Source: Thauera aromatica K172 (GTDB lineage: Bacteria; Pseudomonadota; Gammaproteobacteria; Burkholderiales; Rhodocyclaceae). From it: a stretch of 64,000 nt of DNA. A model generated the notes under the pieces. That model saw only the letters and a program-made list of their open reading frames with translations, made no database searches and had not been told where the DNA came from. The stretch's first letter is position 1; each line of letters starts with the position of its first letter. Positions 40,056-49,525 of this stretch are shown here, one piece after another. The DNA lies in contig NZ_CP028339.1 in the NCBI RefSeq assembly GCF_003030465.1, positions 558,001 through 622,000 on the forward strand, written 5' to 3'. The translations under genes were made by a program, and so were the position numbers.

Positions 40056-40533
40056 GCAAGCCTCATTGCGAGGTCCGCAGCGTTCGTAATCGGCGCTCCA
40101 CCCGCGAATCAATGGGCACGTCGGATTGCTATTCTGCCGGTCAATCGGCCGGGGAATCGGACCACGGATCGGCCAGCGACGAGCGTGTGCCGCTGGTATC
40201 CACGCCGTGGGTATCCAAGGAATCCGCACACGAAACCGCGATTTATCCGCACACGCTGAGGCCCTCGTCTTCACCCGCGTTGCTGATCGCCAAGCGCAGC
40301 CACAACTCGCTCATGACCACCTCGTCCGATACATCTCGATCGGTTGGTCCGACGACATGGTGAAGCCACCGTCCGGACTCGACCCACAGCGGTCCTACAC
40401 GGCACCCGGTTGCTACGGCTGGTGACAGAGTAGACCGGCCATTCATTGCTACTGCTCACCCGCAAGGCTTCGGCCATTGCTGCCAATCTGCCTACAGGTT
40501 GATTCGGTCAGCAATAGTTCGTAAAGCAGCCCA
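40056..40533. other. Intergenic region between convergent island blocks
   Basis: About 480 bp. Short open frames exist on both strands, but none has a ribosome site, recognisable motif or consistent codon use. This is the 3' border of the long minus-strand operon. Nothing supported is seen, apart from an abrupt change from the GC-rich replication block to the lower-GC cargo. Confidence 0.4.
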
Positions 40534-42360
40534 TCATCCCCCTGCCAAATCCAAGTCGAAATCCAGCCAATCCCTCCCAGACCAAACAAAGCCATCCGCC
40601 TCCGGTACAGCAGAGGCGCCTTTCGGTCGCATAGAGAAGTGTCGCCTTTTCCCTGTTGTCTTGAGCGACCAAGTTGTCTGGCAAGTCCCGCATTGGCAGT
40701 AGAAGTCTTGCTGCTGCCCGCGCTCGAATCGTGCTGGATGTCCGCAAAGTTGGGCAAGTGCTGCGATCTGCTCGATGGCATCCCCGACGGCGCCCTCAAC
40801 TTGCGAATTAGCCGCACCTTTGAGTGATGCCTTCAGTTCGGCAGCTTTCTGACCATCGAGTGGCGCAAGGAGCCTGACGTGGGTAGGCGAAATAGATTCA
40901 AACTGTTCGGGCCAAGTCTCGGTTAGCTTTTTGGCCGGTGTGGGCAACGGCCCCAGTTTTCGGCCATGACCTTGGAGCAACTGCCGCAACATCCACTCAT
41001 CGATCAACTTCCCCACCTTCTCCACGACATAAAGGTCCAGCGGTGAGACAGGAAGACTCTGCGGCGATGCGACACTGGTTGGCACGCCTGGCCAACACAC
41101 GATGCGATCAGGCTCCAGACTCTCACTGATATTTATTGACGCGCCGAACCATGCAATCGGCACGATCCTCAGGGTAGATCCCTCAGACTGAGTTACGACC
41201 CAATCATGTACATCACGCCGTAGTACGAAACGCCGTCCCGCCCAACTGAAGACGAAATTTCCATCAACCCTGCGCAGACCATACCTTTCAAGCGCCCGCC
41301 TGATCACAAGACCAACGTAACTGACGTAAGCCAGTTGCAATTGCAGTTGCCGCGCCAAGCGCTCTTCCGGGGATAAGAGCCGGTCTTCTCGATCATCTTT
41401 CAACTTCTCCCAAAGCGGGGGCAGATGACGATAGTGCGGGTCGTGGTTGAGAATGTTTGTACGGTGAACTTGGGAAGGAACCACAGATGCAGGAGGTACC
41501 AGCGAATAAAGCCCCCTTTGCTTCAACCCTCTGATTGCACGCAACTGGGACTCCAAGTCGCTAAGTGCACGCTTTCCTGCCTCCAACTGCATCCCGGTCT
41601 TGTCATCAAGATATGACTCCCCCCAAAGGCGACAGATATCCTGGCGAAGTCGAAAATGCGTCTGCTCAGAGTCCTGGAACTCCAAAGCCCGCTCCAGTCG
41701 TGAATTGACTCCCCGGATGCGAGCCAATCTCCTAGCAAGGTGTCGATCAAGGCGATCCAGTAGCCGCTTGTAGAGCCTGTTCTCATAGATGGCATAGTCG
41801 TCCTCGCTGAAACGTGCGAGAACCTTGCGCGGTTGAACACCACTGAGCGTACGCTGCTGCCAGCAATCAGAGTGTGACGCTAGGTGACTTAATGCCGAAG
41901 TCGCGAGGCGTCGAGCTCGCGCCACTGGCGCAACCAAGTTGTCATATCGAAGGTCTCTGCGGGGGCGGTCAGATATTGAATGCAGATGACCATCTCTGAG
42001 TACCGCCGCCAAGTCGCGCTCAAGTTCTTCGAGCGCGCATTGGGCGGCCATCTCAGCGGGCAGCATGGGCGAGACATTTGCATCATGTGCGTGAGCGTTT
42101 TTTCCGGCAATGGAAATAATCGCCTCTGCAGACAGATCGGAGTCCGCCTGATCGTCGTCAGACTGATCGATAGCGAGCACCTGGGATTCAGTGTCTTGAA
42201 TCCGGAGGACGCCCGACCCGTCATCCGAGAGCAGATCGCCGGGCTGCAAGCGGCTGTGTCCATTGACCACGAGTGGCTCAAGCAAGCAATACCGCCCCGG
42301 CAGAAGCGCGTCGGGTAGGCGGCTGAGTTTGCTACCCGTAAGACGGTCCAGAAATATCAT
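40534..42360 (-). CDS. McrC-like DUF2357 protein with C-terminal zinc ribbon
   Basis: 608 residues from ATG at MIFLDRLTGSKLS, with ribosome site AAGGAA; last gene of the operon. The middle region resembles DUF2357, the part of McrC-like proteins that docks on McrB-type ATPases: ILHDPHYR-like NHDPHYRHLPPLWEKL, FSEDDYAIYENRLYKRLLDR. A C-terminal zinc ribbon is suggested by FYCQCGTCQTTWSLK. I do not see a clear PD-(D/E)xK nuclease motif, so DNA cleavage is not assured. It should be the partner of the AAA+ protein encoded just upstream, as McrC is of McrB. Confidence 0.65.
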   Translation of the reverse strand: MIFLDRLTGSKLSRLPDALLPGRYCLLEPLVVNGHSRLQPGDLLSDDGSGVLRIQDTESQVLAIDQSDDDQADSDLSAEAIISIAGKNAHAHDANVSPMLPAEMAAQCALEELERDLAAVLRDGHLHSISDRPRRDLRYDNLVAPVARARRLATSALSHLASHSDCWQQRTLSGVQPRKVLARFSEDDYAIYENRLYKRLLDRLDRHLARRLARIRGVNSRLERALEFQDSEQTHFRLRQDICRLWGESYLDDKTGMQLEAGKRALSDLESQLRAIRGLKQRGLYSLVPPASVVPSQVHRTNILNHDPHYRHLPPLWEKLKDDREDRLLSPEERLARQLQLQLAYVSYVGLVIRRALERYGLRRVDGNFVFSWAGRRFVLRRDVHDWVVTQSEGSTLRIVPIAWFGASINISESLEPDRIVCWPGVPTSVASPQSLPVSPLDLYVVEKVGKLIDEWMLRQLLQGHGRKLGPLPTPAKKLTETWPEQFESISPTHVRLLAPLDGQKAAELKASLKGAANSQVEGAVGDAIEQIAALAQLCGHPARFERGQQQDFYCQCGTCQTTWSLKTTGKRRHFSMRPKGASAVPEADGFVWSGRDWLDFDLDLAGG

Positions 42361-42395
42361 GCCCCACGTTCCTTGATCATGCCCCACGTTCCTTG
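42356..42395 (-). repeat. 20-bp perfect tandem duplication at the mcrB-like/mcrC-like junction
   Basis: Two adjacent identical 20-bp copies (42356-42375 and 42376-42395) each hold the plus-strand core CATGCCCCACGTTCCTTG. Read on the minus strand, the first copy supplies the ATPase stop (GCATGA) and the second supplies the ribosome site AAGGAA and start ATG of the next gene. With one copy the genes would overlap in ATGA. Confidence 0.85.
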
Positions 42396-44749
42396 CGGCG
42401 ACGGTCTTCAGCCAACAAGGCAAGGGAACGGCGAGGCTCCGATTTCCAACCCCTCCATACTGTGGTCAGCGCTTGTTCGATGGCGGCAAGATCATCGACG
42501 GTCGCATCGTATCTACCAGTGACCTTCCCGCGCCTGAATACCCTGCTGGCAAGCAAATGGTCCAGAGCATCTTCTTTGCGACCGCCGGCAGCCATGTAAA
42601 CAGGGACAAATCGCATGGCCTGACGTTCGAGTCGATTGCCCCAACCCAAGTCAAAGCGATCCTGCAAGAGGCTCGTGAGCGGGCCCGTGGTCAACTCCGC
42701 CAACAACTCTGAAACCTCCTCAGCGTTTTGTGTCACAGCAGCATCGAATCGCTCCATCAAAGATCCATAGCTAAAGCTGGCCTTCGGCTTTGGCTCCACC
42801 TTGAATCCCGCTTCGTGGCGGGGAAGCGTCATGACATGAGCACGGTCGTAGGTTTTGTCAGCAAACTCGTTCGTTGTTTCATCGTGGTTAGCAGTGCCTA
42901 CAAACCAGACGTTGTGGGGAACCCGAATCCTTCGCCCCTCAACCAGCAGCGCTGGGGCGTTCGGCAACTGGCTCTCCGACAAACTGATGAGTCGATCTCT
43001 TGTGTCATTCTTTTCGAGCGCCGAGAGGAATTCAGCAAAATACTGCTCCGGGCGCGACAGGTTCATCTCGTCCAGCAAGATGATGTTGCACCGGTCCTTG
43101 TAAGCGGCAGTTTGCGCACGGTAGAGACCTTGCAGGCAGTCGCGCTCATAGAAGCGCTTTTCGAAAGCGTTGTAGTGCCCCAGTAGATCATCACGGTCTC
43201 GCCAGCCAGCCTGGACGGCGATGTCAGTGCAATGCCCCCCGACAGCCTTTGCAAATGCCTTCGCCAAGCTTGTTTTGCCAGTGCCACTGATTCCCTGAAA
43301 GATGTGAAGCTGGCTCATGGCCAACCCGGCAATAAGCAACTGAATGTCTTCTAGGCGGAAATGCAGTGTTGCACCTTCCTCCGCTTGAGCGATCCGGTGC
43401 TGCAATTCAACAGAGAATTTTTTCAGATCAGGAACGTTTTGCTCCGGCAGGCTCAACTCCTTGGCCTTGCGATCCTTAATCCAATCGGCAGGGGACGCAG
43501 AATCCATCCATGCCATTTGAGGGAACGGCTTCTCGGATTGCTTTGACTGGGTTAGGTCATCTACCGTTTTGCCCAAGTCATTGAGTCTTGCACTCAAGAT
43601 CTGATTGTTCTTTTCCAGGGCGCGCTTTTCTCTTTCCAGGTTCTCTTTGTCACTCACGCCGAGGCGGAGGCGATGAAGTTGAGCCTTTGCATCAGCCAAA
43701 TCCAGATGAACCTCGTCGAGTTGAGCCTTTTGCTCGTCACGGAGTTTTCGCAGCGCCTCGTTCTCAAATTGCAACTGATCATCCTGGCTGTTTGCAATTT
43801 GGTTTTCCAATTGAGTGACTCGACGTTTTTGGGCAGCCAACTCGTCAAGTATCTCGCGGGCAGACCTCCCCGCCAATGCCTCTGAGAACTCCCGGAATTG
43901 CTCTAGTTTCTGTTCAGTCAATGTCCAGTCGCGGTAAACCTTTTCAAGGCGTGCCTCTGCGCGTAGTCGAGCATCGGTCAATCTGGCAGTTTCCTGACTG
44001 GCCTCGCGAAGTGCATCTTCGCGGATCTGTACACGTTCACGCTCAAGCTCTTTCCACTCAGCATCTAGTCGCCGTTGTTGCTGCTGTAGAGCTCTCTCCT
44101 TGTTTGCAATCTCCGCCTCACGCTCCATCAGTTCGGATGCGCGCGCTGACTCATCGTCACGTGCTTTCTGCTCCGCTTGAAGGATGCCGAATTGAATCTC
44201 AGTCTTCTTAGACTCGAGCTCCACGATTTCCTTTTTGAGATCACTGAGTGCGGCCACGTTTTGGGCGGCAAAACCGGAACGCGCATCCAACTCTCGCTTC
44301 TCAAGCTCACGCTCCTTATCGGCCAAACTTGATTCGGACTTTTTTATCTCAACTTGTCTTTGCTTCAACTCTTCGTCGAGTTTGTGGATCTCTTCGGTTC
44401 GCCTCTTGTTCTCATCACTTCGGCGGGAGAATGCCTCCTCCTTGCGAACCAGATCCTCTGTGCGCTTCTGCGCGTCTTCATGTAGATCACGAAGTCTCTT
44501 TGCGACATCAGAGATATCCGCGAGCAACCTCTCGAGCTCGATTTTTTTCTCGGGCTCAACCTTATCCAACTCGCTGATCTGATCTTTCTCCAATTCAGGG
44601 AGTGCCACAGCTGAAGCATCGCCTTGCACTAACGATGCAAGGGAGCCAATTCCAGCAGTTGCTTTCTGCCATGCCGATGCGACCGCACTTTGTGCAGTAT
44701 TTGCGTTTTGCGCGACTGGGGCTTTGTTCCCCTTGTTGTGTTTTGCCAC
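42377..44749 (-). CDS. McrB-like AAA+ ATPase with long coiled coil
   Basis: About 790 residues from a GTG (MAKHNKGNKAP) two bases after the upstream stop; a TTG start at 44791 is possible but less likely. Residues about 60-400 are a Glu/Lys/Arg-rich coiled coil (ERLLADISDVAKRLRDLHED and on). The C-terminal AAA+ domain is McrB-type: Walker A GISGTGKT (about 487), Walker B IILLDEMNLSRPEQYFAEFLS and sensor VGTANHDETTNEFADK. McrB-type ATPases power DNA translocation for an McrC partner. The coiled coil replaces the usual DNA-recognition domain and may sense or bridge other operon proteins. Confidence 0.85.
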   Translation of the reverse strand: MAKHNKGNKAPVAQNANTAQSAVASAWQKATAGIGSLASLVQGDASAVALPELEKDQISELDKVEPEKKIELERLLADISDVAKRLRDLHEDAQKRTEDLVRKEEAFSRRSDENKRRTEEIHKLDEELKQRQVEIKKSESSLADKERELEKRELDARSGFAAQNVAALSDLKKEIVELESKKTEIQFGILQAEQKARDDESARASELMEREAEIANKERALQQQQRRLDAEWKELERERVQIREDALREASQETARLTDARLRAEARLEKVYRDWTLTEQKLEQFREFSEALAGRSAREILDELAAQKRRVTQLENQIANSQDDQLQFENEALRKLRDEQKAQLDEVHLDLADAKAQLHRLRLGVSDKENLEREKRALEKNNQILSARLNDLGKTVDDLTQSKQSEKPFPQMAWMDSASPADWIKDRKAKELSLPEQNVPDLKKFSVELQHRIAQAEEGATLHFRLEDIQLLIAGLAMSQLHIFQGISGTGKTSLAKAFAKAVGGHCTDIAVQAGWRDRDDLLGHYNAFEKRFYERDCLQGLYRAQTAAYKDRCNIILLDEMNLSRPEQYFAEFLSALEKNDTRDRLISLSESQLPNAPALLVEGRRIRVPHNVWFVGTANHDETTNEFADKTYDRAHVMTLPRHEAGFKVEPKPKASFSYGSLMERFDAAVTQNAEEVSELLAELTTGPLTSLLQDRFDLGWGNRLERQAMRFVPVYMAAGGRKEDALDHLLASRVFRRGKVTGRYDATVDDLAAIEQALTTVWRGWKSEPRRSLALLAEDRRRKERGA

Positions 44750-44750
44750 T

Positions 44751-46214
44751 TCAATACCAGCCCTTAAAAATTTGAATCCATTCGATGACAAAGTCAGCGT
44801 GCTTCATAGCTTCTTCTCTATCGATTCTCTCGCTACCTGAATGCCCGGCCTTTTTGTTGCGAGCATCAGCCATATCAAGCAGACGAGTCAGTTGAAGCTC
44901 ATCGGCGGATAACTTGAGGAAGGGGTGTGATGCTTGATCCACGGTCCCTAGAAGTCCTGCAAACAACAATGCCTTGAGCGAACTGCTACCGCGCTTCACC
45001 GCTGTGCGCACCTGATCCAGGCGCTGCTCAGACAAACGCTTGATTACGTCATCGGTGAGGCAAGGAAGGTTGAAGAACTGGAGGTAATATTGGGCTTCCC
45101 CATCTTTCCAGTCCCTCTGGTCTTTCCAGTGCGGCAATCTACGAATGTCCGACGGGTATGCTTTCAACAGCCACTGCAGCACGCTTTCTGCCAGGTTGTG
45201 AGTCTCAATGAGAAGGCTAGTCACATCCTCCTGCCAAGACCGCTCCTGACTCGCCAGTACGGATCTTCGTCTCAGAACGCTGGCGAGGTATCCCTCAACA
45301 ATCGGCACCTTCCGCGACCAGTTGTAGTCTGCAAGCAGTGTCAAGTCGATCTGGTTCTCCAGGGATCGGAGCCACTCCTCTGCCGATAAATCGTTCGATC
45401 TTGTCTCACCCACCGCGTCAGCGATGTATCTTGCAAGTCCATCGTTTCGCGGCAAGACTTCCTGCAGTGGTTTGCGTAACCACGACGCAGCCTGCTGCAA
45501 CCCGAACGGATCGGCAACCAACCAGGGTTGTGGCCCAGCCTCGTCTGGAAAGATCCATGTCCACAACCACATCGGCTGCGCCGAATCTTCGACGAAGCTC
45601 AGGCTCTCAATGCGGACACGTGCCGAAAGCTCGTCATCACGCTGTTTGGCGTGCTCGTGATCCGTCCGATAGCGCTGAAACGCATCAAAGAGGGCCGCTG
45701 TATCCAGTGCGCCCTCTCGGAAGTGATTGAGGCGGAAGGGGCGATCCTCCTTTCCGGAATCGAGGTCTCGCAGGAACACTGGGTAACCACGTTCATCGAC
45801 TCGCTTCGCTTCGATCTCTGGAAGTTCTTCAGTGAATCGCGGCAGCCAGTTCCCCGAAATCGCGTCCTGATATGCGTACCCCATGCGGACTTCCTCGCTG
45901 GCATCCTGAGCCTCTTCGAGGACACGCTCACCTTGAGAGGTGACTGATCCCGAAGTGGTCATCCAGCCGTTCGGGATCAGTTGGGTTGCAATGATGAATG
46001 CCACCAGTTCTCGGTCCAGCCCCAGCAACTCAGCCATTTCCGAACTGTCCTGGCATCTGGCCCTTGCCAGTCCAAGGAGCGCCTGCTGGAACAGGTTCAA
46101 CTTGAGGACACGATTTGTTGGATAAAGGACCTTCCAAACGCGGACAGGCCACAAAAGCGGCCGCCCACCCGGGGGGCGACGGATATCGAAGCGAAGATAG
46201 CGATTAGCGGCCAT
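44751..46214 (-). CDS. Unrecognised 487-residue protein of the defence operon
   Basis: I recognise no family. The N-terminus (RYLRFDIRRPPGGRPLLWPV) is followed by a helical segment that may be a winged helix (FQQALLGLARARCQDSSEMA, ELLGLDRELVAFII). WLWTWIFPDEAGPQPWLVAD is a Trp-rich strand block in the middle. The C-terminal ~100 residues (about 390-487) are helical. It overlaps the helicase gene by 11 nt and is followed directly by the McrB-like gene, so it is expected to be an integral part, perhaps a substrate- or nucleic-acid-recognition subunit. No nuclease or ATPase motif seen. Confidence 0.75.
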   Translation of the reverse strand: MAANRYLRFDIRRPPGGRPLLWPVRVWKVLYPTNRVLKLNLFQQALLGLARARCQDSSEMAELLGLDRELVAFIIATQLIPNGWMTTSGSVTSQGERVLEEAQDASEEVRMGYAYQDAISGNWLPRFTEELPEIEAKRVDERGYPVFLRDLDSGKEDRPFRLNHFREGALDTAALFDAFQRYRTDHEHAKQRDDELSARVRIESLSFVEDSAQPMWLWTWIFPDEAGPQPWLVADPFGLQQAASWLRKPLQEVLPRNDGLARYIADAVGETRSNDLSAEEWLRSLENQIDLTLLADYNWSRKVPIVEGYLASVLRRRSVLASQERSWQEDVTSLLIETHNLAESVLQWLLKAYPSDIRRLPHWKDQRDWKDGEAQYYLQFFNLPCLTDDVIKRLSEQRLDQVRTAVKRGSSSLKALLFAGLLGTVDQASHPFLKLSADELQLTRLLDMADARNKKAGHSGSERIDREEAMKHADFVIEWIQIFKGWY

Positions 46215-49200
46215 GCGCTATCTCCTTTCTGCAAAGCTTGAGGAATGCAGCCAGAGCCGGTACCCCTTCCTCGGACTCGGGCCCTTCGGCCATGTGTTTG
46301 GCACCGACGGCGACGAGGAGCTTCCTCTGGCGACTCATCGCCACGTTCATGCGATTTGCCAACCGCAAGTGTCCATACTTGCTGTTTAGCAATCGTTCGC
46401 GCTCTTCCCCGTCCTTCTGATCGGGAATCACCACGTCGTTAGCTCGCACTACGGACAGGTAGACGACGTCAAACTCTTTGCCTTGAAACGCGTCAACCGT
46501 GCCGACGCGCAGTCGCTCATCACCTGATTCAGTCTGCCGGTAGGAGCGCGCGATCCGGATCTCCCCATCCTCTTCCTCTGCCAAGCCCTCGTCCGCCAGT
46601 GCATCAAGTATCAGGTCACACTGGGCGCGGTAGAAACTGATGACCCCAATGCTCAGCGACGGCCCACAAGAGTCTGCAATCCGCTTAACCTCTTTTGCAA
46701 TAGAAATTGCCTCCGCCCGTCTTTGATAACCGGGTTTTAGGAATGTTTCTTTCCCGTCCTGCAGAGGCACATCCAACCAAGCAGCACATTTGCCTTGGTA
46801 GCCAGGAATCGTGTGAGCGAAATCTTGCGCAGGTCGCCCCGAGTGCAAGACGTCCAACCCCTCAGATTCATAGAACTGTTTGCTGATGAAGTCACCCAGT
46901 GTCGGATGCATTCTGTACTGCGTATCGAGCATCACGACGCGCTTGATGTTGTCGACTTTCTCTTGCTCCCTAAGCTGCTTCACCAGCCGCTCAAAAAGAC
47001 TCTGCTCATACGCCTTCGCTTGAGCCTCAGTCAGGCTTTGTCTGGAAATGAGTTCGTCTTCCAACTCTCGCTGAACAAGGTGAGGTAGTTGTCGATGGTC
47101 GCCGACCAGGATGATGCGACGCCGCGCCATCGCCATAGGAACGAAAAGGTCGAGAGGGTTTGCTCTTGCGGCTTCGTCGATGACAACCGTGTCAAACTCA
47201 ATTCCCTCTGATGCATCTAGGTCGCTCAACTCTTTCAAACTGCTCATCGCATTACCAGCTGACTGTTGGCATGTCGCACCGACGATGCTGGCGTACTCGC
47301 GAACAGCTCTCGCTGCCTCATTGGGGGCCTGAGCGAGTGCCGCGTGGTACGAGGCCACTACCGCAGAGATACCACGGCGAGATTGACGCAAAGGCGCGTC
47401 GATTGCGTGCTCAATGTCGGCCAAGAGACCAAGTGCTTCTCCGCTCAACGCTTGCTTAAGCTGAGGGGGCCTGTAATCGGGGCTCAGCCGATCCAGCATG
47501 GACCGCTTAAACGCATCCAATTCAGCAAGGTCTGCTTCAGTGGCATGGGCAACCACTGAAAGTCGCTGGAGCAAGCCCCATTCCGAATCTTGAAGTTTGA
47601 CGTTGCTGCGCCGCAGCGTGCGCTCAAGCTGGTGAGCTCTGTCCGGACCGTCATCGGCGAACCCGATAGAACTCGTGCGCAGAGCCCTCAGCAAGCGCAC
47701 AAGCCCAGCAGGCTCATTGGCCTGACGCTGGGTTTCGACTCTCTGCTGCTGAGCAAGAAAATCATCCCATCGGTCCTTAACTTGGGCCGGGAGACGAACG
47801 TCTAGATCGAACAACTGACGCAAAAGGATATCAATTTGCTCGAACTGTGTTTGGCGTTCCTGTGCCGACATGCTTGCGAGTCTCAATGCCGTGATGCGCC
47901 GATCAAGCTCTTCCAATGGTTGAGTCAGCGGGTCATTCAACTGAATCGCGTCGAGTAGAACAGAGATTTCCTTCCGTTTGCGTTCACACCAAACACCAAC
48001 GGGGTCGACACCGCCTTCGTAACGGCGCCCTCGACCGCCAATTCGAACGGCAGGCAAGCCAAAGACTTCAGCACGATTAAGGGCGTTATCCACTGCATCG
48101 TGCTGGTAACTGCTGATCAGCACTTGGTGCTGCAGCGAGTTTTCACCGAGTGTTTCGGCAAGGCGGCGCTGCAAAGCTGCAATGACCTGGGTCTTGCCCG
48201 TTCCTGGTGGGCCAACGATCAGTGCGATATCAGGTGTATTTATCGCCTTCTCTAACGCCTCAATCTGGCGCTTGGTCGGAACACCCTTGAAACAAGATTT
48301 GGCGTAGGTGGATAAGCCGTCGAGCTGACGTCGCCGGGCGCTTGGCGGAGCCACCCCTTCCAGCAAGTAGCTCAATTGCGGCAGTCGCCGCCCTTCATTG
48401 ATAGATTGCCTTGCGCGCGCACGACGGGTCTGTACGGCTTCATCACCTGATAGTGAGTAGTAGATGAACCCCTTGGTTGGGGGGCGTTCTGAGCGCCTGT
48501 CCTGACTCGGAACCAAGACCACGCCATCTCGCTCGAACCGCAATACACCGCGAACCGGGCGACGGCGTGTTCGATCAGCTTTGCCCGGCGCGTCTTCAAG
48601 CTCGGAATCAAGATCAAGCTCCCGATCCCCAAGCTCCACTTGCGTCGTGTTCGCCAGCCCCAAAGCTTTCCATCGCTTCCTGAAATCCTTCAGATGATCA
48701 GCATCAACTTTTAGAAACCAGGCCCACAGTTCGCCTTCGACGAGTTCCGCGCTATTGAAGCGAAGAGAACCCAGTTCCCTCGCGCAATCTCGAGCTTGCT
48801 CCCATTCGAGCGCACCATACTCTTGCCATAAACGTAGGTAACTACCGTTGTCGCGCAGCGCGGCATCCAAGAGTGCGCGCTGCTCTGTACTTTGGAGCCG
48901 CACGGCGACGCTGGCATCTTGGAAAGAGATCTTGCCAACGGCCATCGCCACACGTGCTGTAGCACCCTTGAGGCGAGTGACGCTCATCAGTTTCAGCACG
49001 CCAGCCTCTTGTTTGACGTTGCCGCGCCAGCCTGCACCAAATAGAACGAAACTCTCATCGGAAACGTTGTCGAAGCGACCAAGAAAAACACGATCCATTT
49101 CTGGGTGCGGTGCTTTCTCGGCAGAGATGAATTGCTCATTCAACCAACCAACTGTAGTGGGTACGTCTGGAGCAGAAATCTCCCCCCTGCTGGCCAATTG

Positions 49201-49518
49201 CTCCGCAATGGCCTCATCAACAGAAATCGCCAAATCCAACTGGATCTGCTCGACCAAATCCAGCGATTGAAGGTGGAGAACCTCGCCATGCCGATTTCTT
49301 AACACCCACAACGTCAGGCCTCGTTGGACCTGAAGCGCAGTTCGATCTTGGCGTCCTTCTACTTCGCCGACGCAAACGGAGTCGCCCTGTCGGAGAAGAT
49401 AGTCATTACCGTGTGCCTGTACTGACACGGCCTCACCGATCTGCCAATCAGTTCCCAGGTCGTCACAAGTGAACTGGACAAGTTCACTCGACAGAAGAGG
49501 AAAGTCGCCGAGTTTCAT
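46204..49518 (-). CDS. Large superfamily 1 (Dna2/Upf1-like) helicase
   Basis: 1104 residues. The first ~400 are an accessory region without known domain. The split helicase core follows: Walker A VGPPGTGKTQVIAAL (about 433), a ~300-residue helical insertion, motif II VIDEAARANPLDLF (about 781) with motif III VGDHRQLPHLV, YRMHPTLGDFIS, motif V VGTVDAFQGKEFDVVYLS (about 1009), and Arg motif ANRMNVAMSRQRKLL. It should unwind or remodel nucleic acid with ATP. It starts 7 nt after the kinase stop. Its DEAA box and domain layout match helicases found beside TerY-P triads. Confidence 0.85.
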   Translation of the reverse strand: MKLGDFPLLSSELVQFTCDDLGTDWQIGEAVSVQAHGNDYLLRQGDSVCVGEVEGRQDRTALQVQRGLTLWVLRNRHGEVLHLQSLDLVEQIQLDLAISVDEAIAEQLASRGEISAPDVPTTVGWLNEQFISAEKAPHPEMDRVFLGRFDNVSDESFVLFGAGWRGNVKQEAGVLKLMSVTRLKGATARVAMAVGKISFQDASVAVRLQSTEQRALLDAALRDNGSYLRLWQEYGALEWEQARDCARELGSLRFNSAELVEGELWAWFLKVDADHLKDFRKRWKALGLANTTQVELGDRELDLDSELEDAPGKADRTRRRPVRGVLRFERDGVVLVPSQDRRSERPPTKGFIYYSLSGDEAVQTRRARARQSINEGRRLPQLSYLLEGVAPPSARRRQLDGLSTYAKSCFKGVPTKRQIEALEKAINTPDIALIVGPPGTGKTQVIAALQRRLAETLGENSLQHQVLISSYQHDAVDNALNRAEVFGLPAVRIGGRGRRYEGGVDPVGVWCERKRKEISVLLDAIQLNDPLTQPLEELDRRITALRLASMSAQERQTQFEQIDILLRQLFDLDVRLPAQVKDRWDDFLAQQQRVETQRQANEPAGLVRLLRALRTSSIGFADDGPDRAHQLERTLRRSNVKLQDSEWGLLQRLSVVAHATEADLAELDAFKRSMLDRLSPDYRPPQLKQALSGEALGLLADIEHAIDAPLRQSRRGISAVVASYHAALAQAPNEAARAVREYASIVGATCQQSAGNAMSSLKELSDLDASEGIEFDTVVIDEAARANPLDLFVPMAMARRRIILVGDHRQLPHLVQRELEDELISRQSLTEAQAKAYEQSLFERLVKQLREQEKVDNIKRVVMLDTQYRMHPTLGDFISKQFYESEGLDVLHSGRPAQDFAHTIPGYQGKCAAWLDVPLQDGKETFLKPGYQRRAEAISIAKEVKRIADSCGPSLSIGVISFYRAQCDLILDALADEGLAEEEDGEIRIARSYRQTESGDERLRVGTVDAFQGKEFDVVYLSVVRANDVVIPDQKDGEERERLLNSKYGHLRLANRMNVAMSRQRKLLVAVGAKHMAEGPESEEGVPALAAFLKLCRKEIAHGR

Positions 49519-49525
49519 CGTTACC

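Noticed and set aside
40112..40425. Short plus-strand frames in the gap after the replication block
   Set aside because: No ribosome site, no motif, overlapping frames of equal quality; treated as non-coding.
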